A DNA stretch of 64,000 nucleotides from Flavobacteriaceae bacterium (lineage in GTDB: Bacteria; Bacteroidota; Bacteroidia; Flavobacteriales; Flavobacteriaceae): contig JAGYJA010000007.1 in NCBI GenBank assembly GCA_018402385.1, positions 496,001 to 560,000 of the forward strand. The letters are read 5' to 3'. The notes beneath the pieces are model-generated. The model had not been told where the DNA came from, searched no databases, and saw nothing but the letters and a program-made list of their open reading frames with translations. The translations under genes and the position numbers were made by a program. Below are positions 8,812 to 18,296 of this stretch, one piece after another; position 1 is the stretch's first letter; every line of letters begins with the position of its first letter.

Positions 8812-9327
8812 ATGTTTCATAAAAATATAAAATTAGTCCTTACAGTTTTAATCTTAGGCGTTGCTGTGTGGCAGTTTACAGAGGGGAATATAGGTAACGG
8901 TATTATGTATATCCTCCTTTCTGCGATGTTTGTTTTTCTCTATTACAAAAATGAGATTATACTACTTGCTTTTTTACGTTTGCGAAAGCAAGACTTTCCA
9001 GGCGCAAAAAAATGGCTTGACAAAATCAAAAATCCTCAAGCCTCCCTGGTTAGAAAGCAACAAGGGTATTATAATTATTTAAATGGATTGATGGTTTCAC
9101 AAACCAATATGAATGAGGCAGAAAAATACTTTAAAAAAGCGATCCAACTGGGACTTTCAATGAATGCAGATTTGGCTATGGCCAAATTGAATCTTGCCGG
9201 TATTGCTATGACTAAACGAAGAAAGCGTGAAGCTCAAACACTACTTACTGAAGCAAAAAAGCTTGACAAACACAATATGCTGGGCGAACAAATCAAAATG
9301 ATGAAGCAGCAAATGAAAAAGATTTAA
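8812..9327 (+). CDS. Membrane-anchored TPR-like protein
   Basis: ATG 8812 is preferred over an in-frame ATG at 8746, because a -7-like box TACCTTTG (8780-8787) lies between them. The 171-residue product has two N-terminal hydrophobic segments (about residues 5-22 and 30-46), then a soluble helical part with one clear tetratricopeptide-like repeat (YYNYLNGLMVSQTNMNEAEK, then YFKKAIQLG) and a second weaker one (AMAKLNLAGIAMTKRRKREA). This is a conserved flavobacterial hypothetical with no assigned role. TPR repeats suggest protein contacts at the inner membrane. Confidence 0.8.
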   Translation: MFHKNIKLVLTVLILGVAVWQFTEGNIGNGIMYILLSAMFVFLYYKNEIILLAFLRLRKQDFPGAKKWLDKIKNPQASLVRKQQGYYNYLNGLMVSQTNMNEAEKYFKKAIQLGLSMNADLAMAKLNLAGIAMTKRRKREAQTLLTEAKKLDKHNMLGEQIKMMKQQMKKI

Positions 9328-9461
9328 TTTTTCTTACACATAAAAATCTTTCAAAAAGCATCTTTACAACTGATTTTCAGGTAGTTTGTCGTAATTATTA
9401 TTATTAAACACCCTTTTTCAGAACCAATTCTTACCTTTATTTAACTGTTTAAATAATTTAT

Positions 9462-10157
9462 ATGGTAAGACTTTTACTTTGTATCTTCTTATCGGTTTCA
9501 TTTTCACTCAGCAGTCAGGAACTGCCGGAGCAATATTTTTCTGATGCCATATCTAAAAATATAAGGCCTTATAAAAAGAAAATGAAAAGTGCTCATCGTG
9601 TTCAAGATTTTGAACGCGCTGATTTTTTATTTGATTCCCTCGTAAAACATGTTATTAATGGAAGTTATTTTGATGACTTTACTGTTAAAAAAATAAGCGG
9701 CCGAAAAATTTCATTTAGTACGTTCGACAAACCTGTATTTTTAATGACATATGCCTCCTGGTGTACACCGGGTTCCGGTGAAATTCCTGCTTTGAATGAG
9801 ATAGCAAAAAAATATAAAAATGAGATTGATTTTGTCGTCTTATTCTGGGATAAAAGAAGGGAAGTAAAAAAGGTAGCTAAAGAATATGACAGGAATGTAA
9901 CGATTCTCTATGTTGATGAATTAGACAATAAAAACTGTCATATAATTAGAAATTTAAAGCACAGTTTAGGTTTTCCCACTTCATTCTTTTTAGACCAAAA
10001 TAAAAAAATTGTAGATGTGAGAAGAGGGGTTCTTCATCATTACAATGAAGCCTATTCTGTTTCTTATTCATTAAATTATGAATCTTTTAGAAATGGGATT
10101 TCTTTACTTTTAAATGCTGATACTGAGGAAGAAATTATTGCGACTTCAAATAAATAA
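9462..10157 (+). CDS. Exported thioredoxin-fold (TlpA-like) protein with an incomplete CXXC
   Basis: A 231-residue protein with a signal peptide (residues 1-18, LLLCIFLSVSFSLSSQ) and a thioredoxin-like domain from about 75: FLMTYASWCTPGSGEIPALN at the usual active-site position, later GFPTSFFLDQNKKIVDVRRG with the conserved cis-Pro. The active site reads W-C-T-P-G, so the second Cys of WCxxC is Gly. It cannot cycle a normal disulfide and may act through one Cys or in a non-redox way. The codon after the first Cys is in frame and there is no sign of a frameshift. It converges on the TSUP gene one base away. Confidence 0.8.
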   Translation: MVRLLLCIFLSVSFSLSSQELPEQYFSDAISKNIRPYKKKMKSAHRVQDFERADFLFDSLVKHVINGSYFDDFTVKKISGRKISFSTFDKPVFLMTYASWCTPGSGEIPALNEIAKKYKNEIDFVVLFWDKRREVKKVAKEYDRNVTILYVDELDNKNCHIIRNLKHSLGFPTSFFLDQNKKIVDVRRGVLHHYNEAYSVSYSLNYESFRNGISLLLNADTEEEIIATSNK

Positions 10158-10158
10158 T

Positions 10159-10530
10159 TTATTTCCAAAAAATCAATCTTAGTGCAACTATAATCAGGAT
10201 ACATCCAAATATTTTTTTTAAAAGTGCCTGATCGATTGCGATGGCAAATTTTGAACCAAAATAAGCACCCACTACAAAAGTCACTGCAATAACCGCTGCA
10301 TATTTCCAATTGACATGGCCGGCTTCATAATAGTTGTAAGCAGCAATTAAGGTAACAGGAACTGCGAGTACAGCCAAGCTTGTTCCCTGCGCTTCATGTT
10401 GGGTAAATCCAAGGGCAAAAACCATCATTGGAATCATAATCACTCCTCCGCCAACGCCAAGGAGCCCGCTAAAAATTCCGGCGAGTAATCCAATTATAAC
10501 CAAGATCAAAATTAAAGACATAGGTTTCAT
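10159..10530 (-). CDS. TauE/SafE (TSUP) family permease, half-size
   Basis: A 123-residue, very hydrophobic protein with four membrane segments and the family signature LLGVGGGVIMIPMMVFALGF near the N-terminus. The TSUP family moves sulfite, sulfoacetate or related anions. Full-length members are about 240-260 residues with two such halves; half-size versions that presumably dimerise are common in Bacteroidetes. Substrate unknown. It follows the lytic transglycosylase gene by 12 bases and is probably co-transcribed with it. Confidence 0.85.
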   Translation of the reverse strand: MKPMSLILILVIIGLLAGIFSGLLGVGGGVIMIPMMVFALGFTQHEAQGTSLAVLAVPVTLIAAYNYYEAGHVNWKYAAVIAVTFVVGAYFGSKFAIAIDQALLKKIFGCILIIVALRLIFWK

Positions 10531-10542
10531 GTTTTTAATAAT

Positions 10543-11475
10543 TTATTCTAAACTTGTGTGATAAAATCCTTGTTGCGGAATTTCTATTTCATATTTTTTC
10601 CTAGACTTATTATTCAGTTTAGGTTCTCTCAACCAAGGGTTGTGAATTTTTAAAATTTTATAATTGATTTTATGCAGTTGCGCAAAATTTGCAAGGTCTG
10701 TGACAGCGGTATCAATTTCTACTTTATAAGATGGAACCATAGAGTATAAATCAGTTTCCCTGAAGTTAAAACCATAATTATTTGGGTTACTCATGATTTC
10801 TTTAAGTGCTAAAATGCGGAACATATAGCGCCCTGTTTCTTCTCCTAACAACAAATTGTAGTAATCTTCGACTTGTTGCCCGTCCAGTCTTCTATTGATA
10901 CCGGCGTTACCGGCATTGTATGCAGCTGCAGCGAGTGTCCAACTTCCAAAACGCTCTTTAGAAGCCAGCAAGTATTTACACGCTGCTACTGTTGATTTTT
11001 CAAGGTGATAGCGTTCATCTACATTGTCATTGACTTCCAGTCCAAATTCTCTAGCGGTGGCGGGCATAATTTGCCAAATTCCTCTGGCTCCAGCAGGAGA
11101 AACAACATTTTGAAGACCACTTTCAATCACGGCGAGGTATTTAAAATCATCCGGCACACCATATTTTTCTAGAATGGGCTCAATAACAGGAAAATGTTTA
11201 TTGGCTCGTTTAAACATCAACAGTCCATTGGATTGCCAATAGGTATTTACCAGTAACTCCCTGTCCAATCGTTCTCTAACATCGGGGTCATTTACAGGAA
11301 CCGATTCTCCTGCAAAATCAATATATTCCGGGATTGGGAGTGCATATACATTGTAATCATTGAGACGTTTGCTCTCAAAGCGTTCTTCTGTTGGCGGATC
11401 TTTTTCTGCAAAAATAAAGAGTCCGCTAGTGAGTATGATTCCCGCTAAAAGTATGAGTTTATATGGTGTTCTCAT
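10543..11475 (-). CDS. Lytic murein transglycosylase (SLT domain)
   Basis: A 310-residue protein with an N-terminal membrane or signal segment (residues 7-23). The goose-lysozyme/SLT domain spans about 105-240: the catalytic Glu is in LAVIESGLQ (about residue 118), followed by SPAGARGIWQIMPATAREFG and AAAAYNAGNAGINRRL, the three hallmark motifs of MltD/Slt enzymes. It cleaves the MurNAc-GlcNAc bond of peptidoglycan with formation of 1,6-anhydro ends in the periplasm. The C-terminal part (about 255-310) looks like an incomplete LysM-type region (DLANFAQLHKINYKILKIHN). Confidence 0.9.
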   Translation of the reverse strand: MRTPYKLILLAGIILTSGLFIFAEKDPPTEERFESKRLNDYNVYALPIPEYIDFAGESVPVNDPDVRERLDRELLVNTYWQSNGLLMFKRANKHFPVIEPILEKYGVPDDFKYLAVIESGLQNVVSPAGARGIWQIMPATAREFGLEVNDNVDERYHLEKSTVAACKYLLASKERFGSWTLAAAAYNAGNAGINRRLDGQQVEDYYNLLLGEETGRYMFRILALKEIMSNPNNYGFNFRETDLYSMVPSYKVEIDTAVTDLANFAQLHKINYKILKIHNPWLREPKLNNKSRKKYEIEIPQQGFYHTSLE

Positions 11476-11516
11476 GGATAAAAATTAGTATTTGTAATGT
11501 GGGATTAAGTTAGGGA

Positions 11517-12203
11517 TTATTTTTTTATTTCATTTAGGCTTTGACCTAAAATAATTTTGGGTAAATTTTCATTGAACCATTTGAATTTATTGAGAATCAT
11601 TATGTGTGTGCCACCATTTAAAACAATACAATCCTTAATTTTTTCTATAGGGAAAACAATATCTTCATTACCGTGGATATGAATGACATTGGGGTCTGGA
11701 ATCTCTCTATTCCAACAAACCATTTTCTCTATTGCCCAATCTAAGTATTGCTCATTTCTTACAGAAAGGTATTCTTGATACATCTGCAATCGTTTTTTAG
11801 TTTTTGGCCCAATGGCAAATTTAGTTAAATCATCAGCGCTTATGACCAGTTTAGTGGGCACCAGTTTATAAGCTAATGTTTTTCTAGCAAATTGAAGTCT
11901 GAGTGGCAACTCATGTTTGCTTTTAACACTTGAAATAATAATGATTTTTCTAAGATTTAAAAAGGCTCTCATCTCTTGAACCATCACTCCTCCAAATGAA
12001 ACACCAATGAGGACTGCATTTTGATCTTTAACTTCAGCTGCCATTCTTTCAGCATATTGTTCAATGGTTTCTTTTTGTTTTGGTATTTTCCATTCAATAA
12101 ACTGTATTTTAAATTGGCTTTCAGGAAGAGAAATATGTTTAAATATTTCTTTTCCGGCAGCGAGACCCGGAACAAAATAAACAGTTATAATTTCTTGATT
12201 CAT
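11517..12203 (-). CDS. Alpha/beta hydrolase
   Basis: A 228-residue protein with the early VYFVPGLAAG oxyanion segment, nucleophile elbow GVSFGGVM (Ser about residue 69) and a late GNEDIVFP / GGTHIMI pair providing the likely catalytic Asp and His. No signal peptide, so cytoplasmic. The substrate cannot be told from sequence. It stands alone between the transglycosylase gene and the divergent GNAT gene. The gap 12204-12404 holds a -7-like TAAATTTG on the plus strand near 12246 and nothing else I can name. Confidence 0.82.
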   Translation of the reverse strand: MNQEIITVYFVPGLAAGKEIFKHISLPESQFKIQFIEWKIPKQKETIEQYAERMAAEVKDQNAVLIGVSFGGVMVQEMRAFLNLRKIIIISSVKSKHELPLRLQFARKTLAYKLVPTKLVISADDLTKFAIGPKTKKRLQMYQEYLSVRNEQYLDWAIEKMVCWNREIPDPNVIHIHGNEDIVFPIEKIKDCIVLNGGTHIMILNKFKWFNENLPKIILGQSLNEIKK

Positions 12204-12404
12204 TTTAATTTAACAGCAGATTCTTAATAAAATCAACTTTTATTTGTAAATTTGTACCACAAAATTAAGGATTTATTCTACAGCGATAAAAATCCATTAA
12301 AACAATTCATAATTCCCCGACAGAAAATCATATTTCTGTTTTATTATAAATGTTTTAATACCCAACCTACTTTTTAATAGCCGTAAACAACACATTGATT
12401 TATC

Positions 12405-12704
12405 ATGATTAGCGAAGTAGAAATTAAAGACAACGAGTTCTTAAGACAATTTGAGTTTTACCATCAGGATCAAATGGCGAGAATTGAATACAGCTTGCAA
12501 GAGCGCAAAATTTTCCTCACTAAATTTGAAATGCCTGATGAAATGAAAGATGAAGGTCTTCTGGAGCCCTTTATGGAAGCTGTTTTTCAAGAAGTTAAAA
12601 ATCGAAACATCAGCTTAGTTCCCACCTGTTCTGAGGTTACCTCTTTTGTGAGAAAATACAGAAGAAAATACAAAGACCTGCTTCCTGTGGGTATCAATAT
12701 CTAA
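12405..12704 (+). CDS. GNAT-fold N-acetyltransferase-like small protein
   Basis: A 99-residue protein of the mini-GNAT type (human GTLF3B / E. coli YjdJ group). After an N-terminal strand pair (EFYHQDQMARIEYSL) it shows EPFMEAVFQEVKNRNISLVP TCSEV, split here for length, ending in a Lys/Arg-rich helix before YKDLLPVGI. The acetyl-CoA binding GxG loop is replaced by DEGLLEPFME, which is usual in this subfamily. Substrate unknown. It is followed directly by a short degenerate repeat. Confidence 0.7.
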   Translation: MISEVEIKDNEFLRQFEFYHQDQMARIEYSLQERKIFLTKFEMPDEMKDEGLLEPFMEAVFQEVKNRNISLVPTCSEVTSFVRKYRRKYKDLLPVGINI

Positions 12705-12705
12705 A

Positions 12706-12736
12706 GGTAGAAGTGCGAAGTTAAAAGTTAGAAGTG
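12706..12736. repeat. Degenerate AAGTTAGAAGT repeat
   Basis: The stretch between the GNAT and mtaB stop codons is a run of GTAGAAGT / GCGAAGTT / AAAAGTTAGAAGT units. A reverse-complement relative sits at 34429-34467, just past the TetR gene stop. Both copies touch gene 3' ends. Confidence 0.5.
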
Positions 12737-12738
12737 AT

Positions 12739-14072
12739 CTAAATTATAACAAGTTCATTTTCAAATTCAAACCTTACCAGCCCATCGGTATCTATTTCAG
12801 TAAGTTTTATTTTGTGTAAAGTGTTTACCAATTCTGGATTCCAGGGGTATTTTACTTTAATATAGTTTTCAGTAAAACCGTTGATGTAGCCTTCTTTGTT
12901 TTCACCTTCAAAGAGCACTGTCCTGATTGTTCCTAATTGTGATTCATAAAAGGCCCTTCTTTTCTTTACGGAAAGTCCGCGGAGCATTTTACTGCGTTTT
13001 GCTCTTACTTTTTTTGGGACTACATTTTTCATTTCGGCTGCTTCAGTATTTTCCCTTTCGGAATAGGTAAAAACGTGTAAATAAGAAATATCCAGCTCAT
13101 TTAAAAAATGATAAGTCTCTAAAAATGGTCTTCTGTCTCCCCCGGAAAGCCCACAATCACATCTACACCAATACAAGCATGTGGCATGACTTCTTTTATT
13201 TTATTTACCCGATCTACATACAGCTCACGCATATAGCGGCGCTTCATATTCTTTAAAATTTCATTACTCCCAGATTGCAACGGAATATGAAAATGAGGCA
13301 CAAAGGTGTTTGATTTTGAAACAAAATCTATGGTTTCATTTTTCAATAAGTTGGGTTCAATGGATGAAATTCGCAAACGTTCAATACCTTCCACCTCATC
13401 CAGCGCTTTTACCAAATCTAGAAATGTGTGCTCGTGGCGTTTGTTGCCAAATTCGCCTTTACCATAATCGCCTATATTTACTCCGGTTAAAACAATTTCT
13501 TTGATACCCTGTTCTGAAATTTCTTTGGCGTTTTCCAACACATTTTCAAGTGCATCACTGCGCGAAATTCCTCTTGCTAAAGGAATGGTACAATAAGTAC
13601 ATTTATAATCACAACCGTCCTGTACTTTCAAAAAAGCACGTGTGCGATCACCAATAGAATAAGCGCCCACATAGAAGTCGGCTTCCTGAATCTCGCAGGA
13701 GTGCACCTCTCCAAATTCGTTTTTAGAAAGGTCGTTTAGGTAATCGGTGATTTTGAATTTTTCTGTAGCACCTAAAACCAAGTCCACCCCGTTTACATCG
13801 GCGAGTTCTTCGGGTTTTAATTGTGCATAGCATCCCACCGCTGCAATAAATGCTTCAGGGTTTGATTGTTGCGCTTTTTTGACAATTGTTTTAAATCGCT
13901 TATCGGCATTTTCTGTAACCGAACAAGTATTAATCACATAGATATCTGCTTTTTCCTCAAATTCAACACGTTCAAAACCTTCGTCAGTAAAATTTCTGGC
14001 GATGGTTGATGTTTCTGAAAAATTGAGTTTACACCCTAATGTATAAAAAGCGACTTTTTTTCTATGATTCAT
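12739..14072 (-). pseudogene. mtaB: tRNA (N6-threonylcarbamoyladenosine37) methylthiotransferase MtaB, frameshifted
   Basis: A radical-SAM methylthiotransferase that adds a methylthio group to t6A37 of tRNAs. The first frame (14072-13119) shows the N-terminal MTTase domain (FYTLGCKLNFSETST, VINTCSVTENAD, AAVGCYAQ, giving three Cys for one Fe-S cluster) and the radical SAM motif KVQDGCDYKCTYCTIPLARG. It stops at GETEDHF. The second frame (from 13176) continues LETYHFLNELDISYLHVFTY through the TRAM-like C-terminus to 12739. The two join if one base is added to the A5 run at 13121-13125 (T-run on the coding strand). Total about 444 residues, normal for the family. A homopolymer sequencing error is likely. 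Confidence 0.88.
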
Positions 14073-14076
14073 TCTT

Positions 14077-14110
14077 GTACTTTTGGAAAATTCCCGGGCG
14101 GCAAAAGTAC
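14077..14110. promoter_or_regulatory. Facing -7 boxes in a perfect inverted repeat between mtaB and the peptide-binding gene
   Basis: GTACTTTTG (14077-14085, plus) and CAAAAGTAC (14102-14110) form a perfect 9-base inverted repeat around a GC-rich centre. Each arm contains TACTTTTG, a TAnnTTTG -7 box, one pointing right toward the gene at 14162 and one pointing left toward mtaB (start 14072). The predicted start sites lie inside the repeat, so the two promoters overlap head-on. Confidence 0.5.
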
Positions 14111-14161
14111 GGATTTTTTCACAGAATAGATAAATGACAACAGACTAAAGATTATACACTT

Positions 14162-15780
14162 ATGAGTTTTAAAAACATTTTAATTTCTCTTCTACTCTTT
14201 GTAGGTTTTGGTTTTTTCTTGTTTCTTGTGAAAGTTCAAAGGATAAAGACCGTGAACATCTGGTTTTTCGTTACAATGAGCATCAAAATATTGCATCCTT
14301 AGATCCTGCTTTTGCCAGAAACGCCTCGACCATTTGGGCTACCAATCAACTCTTTAACGGTTTGGTACAACTTGATGATTCTTTAAACATACAGCCTGAT
14401 ATTGCACATCGCTGGGAAATAAATGACAGCACCCAAACTTATACTTTTTATCTGCGCGACGATGTCTATTTTCAGAAGCACTCTTTGTTTGGAAAGGATT
14501 CTACAAGAAAAGTGATTGCCCAAGATTTTGTGTACAGTCTCAACCGTCTTAAAGACCCCCGGGTAGCATCACCGGGAAGCTGGGTACTTCAAAATGTAGC
14601 TGACTTCTATGCAGTGAATGATACAATTTTTGAAATACAACTGGCACAACCCTTTCCTCCTTTTTTGGGATTGCTGGCAATGCGCTATAGTTCTGTGGTG
14701 CCAGAAGAAGTTGTGGAGCATTTTGGAAGTCAGTTTCGTTCCAACCCCATTGGCACCGGACCCTTTCATTTTAAATTGTGGGAAGAAAACGTCAAACTGG
14801 TTTTAAGAAGAAATAACCACTATTTTGAAAAAGACAAAGAAGGGAATTCGCTGCCATATCTTGAAGCCGTGGCTGTCACTTTTTTACCTGACAAGCAAAG
14901 TGAGTTTTTACAGTTTGCCCAAGGGAATCTGGATTTTATTTCGGGAATCGATGCTTCTTACCGCGACGAGCTCCTCACTGCAGACGGGCGCTTAAGACCC
15001 AATTATGAAAATGAGGTGAAAATGATCAAAGGTCCTTATCTAAATACTGAATTTATAGCCTTGCAAACACGCTCTGAACAAAACAGTGCCTTGCAATCTC
15101 CTCTTTTTAGGAAAGCATTGAATTACAGTTTTGACCGAAATATCATAATTACTTATTTGCGAAACGGAATAGGTTTAGCCGGAAGTAGCGGGATCATTCC
15201 CAAAGGATTACCGGGCTATGATGCTATTGAAGGATACAATTACAATCCCGAAAAAGCCAGAATGCTACTGGAGCAATACAAACAAGAAACCGGTGATCAA
15301 AACCCCACATTGGTTCTAACGACCGATAGCAACTATCAGGATATTTTTGAATACCTGCAACGGGAGTTTGAAAAAATGGGCATCCGGACTTCGATTGATG
15401 TGATGCCCTCTTCTGCCATAAGGCAGGCACGGGCAGATGGCTATTTAGATGCTTTTCGCTCCAGCTGGATTGCTGATTATCCTGATGCTGAAAGTTATCT
15501 TTCTTTATTTTACAGCCCCAACCACACCCCCGCCGGGCCCAATTATAGTTTTTATGAAAGTGAGGTTTATGACAGTTTATATACCTACGCGAAAACTTTA
15601 GTGGACCTAAACGACCGAAAAGTTGTGTATCAAAAAATGGATTCACTGATGATAAATGAAGCCCCAATTGTACCCTTGTTTTATGACGAAGCGGTGCGTT
15701 TTGTACAAAAAAACGTATCTGGTTTGGGCATCAATCCACAAAATTTTCTTATTTTGAAACACGTTAAAAAAGAAAAATAA
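14162..15780 (+). pseudogene. Oligopeptide ABC transporter substrate-binding lipoprotein, frameshifted near its start
   Basis: An SBP_bac_5 (OppA/DppA) family protein. The long frame covers most of it, with RWEINDSTQTYTFYLRDDVY, the GTGPFHFKLWEE segment and the late SSWIADYPDAESYLSLFY. Its usual N-terminus lies upstream: ATG 14162 begins MSFKNILISLLLFVGFG, and the frame breaks in the T6 run at 14212-14217. With one more T it continues FFLVSCESSKDKDREHLVFR, giving a lipobox LVSC, and then joins the long frame. The corrected lipoprotein is about 540 residues. It binds peptides for uptake; no permease genes are in the window, so it may be an orphan binding protein. Only a homopolymer base separates it from an intact gene. 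Confidence 0.85.
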
Positions 15781-15781
15781 A

Positions 15782-16066
15782 ATGGGATTTGGTGGATCAG
15801 TTCATTCAATGATAACTTCTCTTAAAAACAATAAGAGGAGCAGAAAAACGATTTTCGAAAAAGACATCATTGAGAATAACGGGGCCTACTCTAAATTTAC
15901 CGATAGCAAAAAAATGTCTCCTATTGAGTTTAAAATATTTCAGGAGAAGCTTAAGGAGAATAGAAGAAACAGCCGGCGACGGTTTTTGATTGTCTTTACC
16001 GTTAGTTTAACACTTGTGCTTGCCGTTTTGATTTATTTTTTATTCTATTTTAAACTACCCGTCTAA
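15782..16066 (+). CDS. Small membrane protein of unknown function
   Basis: A 94-residue protein with a polar, basic N-terminal part (HSMITSLKNNKRSRKTIFEK), a short region KKMSPIEFKIFQEKLKENRR, and one C-terminal membrane helix (about residues 70-90). It is conserved in flavobacteria, where homologues have been labelled riboflavin synthase subunit beta without support from the sequence. It starts 2 bases after the peptide-binding gene stop and is probably co-transcribed. Its end overlaps the end of the next, converging gene. Confidence 0.75.
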   Translation: MGFGGSVHSMITSLKNNKRSRKTIFEKDIIENNGAYSKFTDSKKMSPIEFKIFQEKLKENRRNSRRRFLIVFTVSLTLVLAVLIYFLFYFKLPV

Positions 16067-16283
16067 AGTATAGATAGTAAATATTTGCCCCCACGATAAA
16101 AGTATTGGTAATGATAATGGGCCAGGAAGTTTGTAGCATAAATCCATAGATGATAAACGCAATACATCCAAATGAATTGATGAATCTAAGGGTTTTTATG
16201 TTTTTCATTAAAAATGAAATGATTAAAAGAGCAGAGGCCAGATAGCCTACGAGTTCGGTATTTGAAAAGATTTCGTTTTCCAT
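16050..16283 (-). CDS. YgjV-like small inner-membrane protein
   Basis: A 77-residue protein with three predicted membrane helices (ELVGYLASALLIISFLMKN, FINSFGCIAFIIYGFML, WPIIITNTFIVGANIYYLY). The pattern matches the YgjV/PQ-loop-like family of bacterial inner-membrane proteins of unknown role. ATG 16283 is chosen because the upstream in-frame ATG (16304) lies inside the typA terminator hairpin. Confidence 0.75.
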   Translation of the reverse strand: MENEIFSNTELVGYLASALLIISFLMKNIKTLRFINSFGCIAFIIYGFMLQTSWPIIITNTFIVGANIYYLYFRRVV

Positions 16284-16289
16284 AATGCA

Positions 16290-16328
16290 TAAAAAAACCT
16301 CCATAGGATTGCTACAGAGGTTTTGTTT
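16290..16328 (-). terminator. Terminator after typA
   Basis: AAAACCTC ... GAGGTTTT imperfect hairpin with T-runs on both ends, lying just beyond the typA stop and before the YgjV-like gene. Confidence 0.6.
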
Positions 16329-16343
16329 TTAAATGATATTGAA

Positions 16344-18143
16344 TTAGTTGATCACGTTACGTTTACGATCCACCTCTTTCAGGTAGATTTTACGCAATCT
16401 GATTGATTTTGGTGTCACCTCAACATACTCGTCCTTTTGGATATATTCAAGGGCTTCTTCCAAAGAAAACTTAATCGCCGGGACGATTTTCGCTTTATCA
16501 TCAGCTCCTGAGGAACGCACGTTTGAAAGCTTTTTGGTTTTGGTTACATTCACAGCCATATCATCGCCACGAGAGTTTTCACCAATTACCTGGCCTTCAT
16601 ATATATCTTCATTTGGATCAACAAAAAACTTACCGCGTTCCTGCAATTTGTCAATAGAATAAGGAATTGCTTTTCCGTTTTCCATAGAAATTAAGGATCC
16701 ATTTTGACGCTCAGGAATTCCGCCTTTAAACGGTTGGTACTCCAGAAAACGGTGTGTCATAATTGCTTCACCGGCAGTAGCAGTAAGCAATTGATTACGT
16801 AAACCAATAATTCCTCTTGAAGGAATCTGGAATTTACATATCATACGTTCGCCTTTGCCCTCCATACTCAACATTTCCCCTTTTCTGATGGTCACCATAT
16901 CAATGGCTCTTCCGGAAACTTCTTCGGGTAAATCGATGGTTAATTCTTCAACCGGCTCACATTTAACACCATCAATTTCTTTAATGATTACTTGTGGTTG
17001 CCCAATTTGAACTTCATATCCTTCACGACGCATCGTTTCAATCAACACTGAAAGGTGCAATACACCACGTCCAAAAACCATAAATTTATCTGCACTGTCT
17101 GTGGGTTGCATCCGCAGTGCCAGGTTTTTTTCCAATTCGCGTTCCAAACGCTCCTTGATATGTCTTGATGTCACAAACTTTCCGTCTTTTCCAAAGAAGG
17201 GAGAGTCGTTGATAGTAAATAACATACTCATTGTGGGCTCATCAATAGCAATGGTTTTTAATCCTTCCGGATTTTCAAAATCGGCTACGGTATCTCCAAT
17301 ATCAAAATTTTCAAGGCCCACCAAGGCACAAATATCACCCGCAAAAACTTCGGTTACTTTTTTTCTTCCCAGACCTTCAAAAGTGTGCAATTCTTTTATT
17401 CTAGATTTTACTTTGCTTCCATCTCTTTTTACTAATGAAATGGGCATTCCTTCATTTAGAGTGCCTCGTTGTAAACGACCAATGGCGATTCTTCCGGTAA
17501 AAGAAGAGAAATCCAGAGAGGTAATCAACATCTGCACGGTTCCTTCTTCAATTTTTGGGGAAGGGATGTGCTCGATTACCATATCGAGAAGGGGTTCAAT
17601 ATTTTCTGTGGGTTTTTTCCAGTCTTCGCTCATCCAGTTGTTTTTGGCTGAACCATACACAGAAGGGAAGTCTAATTGCCATTCTTCGGCACCCAATTCA
17701 AACATCAAGTCAAAAACGGCTTCGTGTACTTCTTCCGGAGTACAGTTTTCCTTATCTACTTTATTGATAACAACACAAGGCTTTAAGCCAAGGTCAAGGG
17801 CTTTTTGCAATACAAAACGCGTTTGTGGCATAGGACCTTCAAAAGCATCCACAAGCAACAACACACCGTCTGCCATATTAAGCACACGTTCCACTTCACC
17901 TCCAAAGTCGGCGTGACCGGGGGTATCAATAATATTAATTTTAGTGTCTTTGTAAACTACAGAGACATTTTTTGAAGTGATGGTAATACCACGTTCACGT
18001 TCTAAATCATTATTGTCCAGGATGAGATCACCTGTGTTTTCGTTGCTACGAAAAAGGTTACAGTGATACATAATTTTGTCAACCAATGTAGTTTTACCGT
18101 GGTCAACGTGAGCAATAATGGCGATGTTTTTAACTTTAGTCAT
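16344..18143 (-). CDS. typA: Translational GTPase TypA/BipA
   Basis: A 599-residue ribosome-binding GTPase with G1 AHVDHGKTTLVD, G2 ERERGITITSK, G3 DTPGHADFGGE, G4 NKVDKE, then EF-G-like domains II, III and V and the BipA-specific C-terminal domain. It helps 50S assembly and growth under stress or cold. An ATG at 18170 would add 9 residues, but it overlaps the promoter -7 box (18168-18175), so ATG 18143 is the real start. Confidence 0.95.
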   Translation of the reverse strand: MTKVKNIAIIAHVDHGKTTLVDKIMYHCNLFRSNENTGDLILDNNDLERERGITITSKNVSVVYKDTKINIIDTPGHADFGGEVERVLNMADGVLLLVDAFEGPMPQTRFVLQKALDLGLKPCVVINKVDKENCTPEEVHEAVFDLMFELGAEEWQLDFPSVYGSAKNNWMSEDWKKPTENIEPLLDMVIEHIPSPKIEEGTVQMLITSLDFSSFTGRIAIGRLQRGTLNEGMPISLVKRDGSKVKSRIKELHTFEGLGRKKVTEVFAGDICALVGLENFDIGDTVADFENPEGLKTIAIDEPTMSMLFTINDSPFFGKDGKFVTSRHIKERLERELEKNLALRMQPTDSADKFMVFGRGVLHLSVLIETMRREGYEVQIGQPQVIIKEIDGVKCEPVEELTIDLPEEVSGRAIDMVTIRKGEMLSMEGKGERMICKFQIPSRGIIGLRNQLLTATAGEAIMTHRFLEYQPFKGGIPERQNGSLISMENGKAIPYSIDKLQERGKFFVDPNEDIYEGQVIGENSRGDDMAVNVTKTKKLSNVRSSGADDKAKIVPAIKFSLEEALEYIQKDEYVEVTPKSIRLRKIYLKEVDRKRNVIN

Positions 18144-18167
18144 AAAAAGGGCTTCTTTTTGAGCGTG

Positions 18168-18175
18168 CAAAGGTA
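18168..18175 (-). promoter_or_regulatory. Promoter -7 element of typA
   Basis: TACCTTTG on the minus strand, matching TAnnTTTG, 25 bases before the typA ATG. No good TTTG -33 at the usual distance. Confidence 0.55.
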
Positions 18176-18296
18176 CGGTTAAATTTTATTATTTTACTAT
18201 TCCCAAATATAATGTTTTGGTTGAAAAATTAAATTATAGTTAGTTGATTGTTAAATTTTTAAAAAATGTATCTTTATAAAATTGTAAACCTATCCA

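Noticed and set aside
15782-16066. Riboflavin synthase subunit beta
   Set aside because: The label is used for homologues, but there is no riboflavin synthase fold; it is a small one-helix membrane protein.
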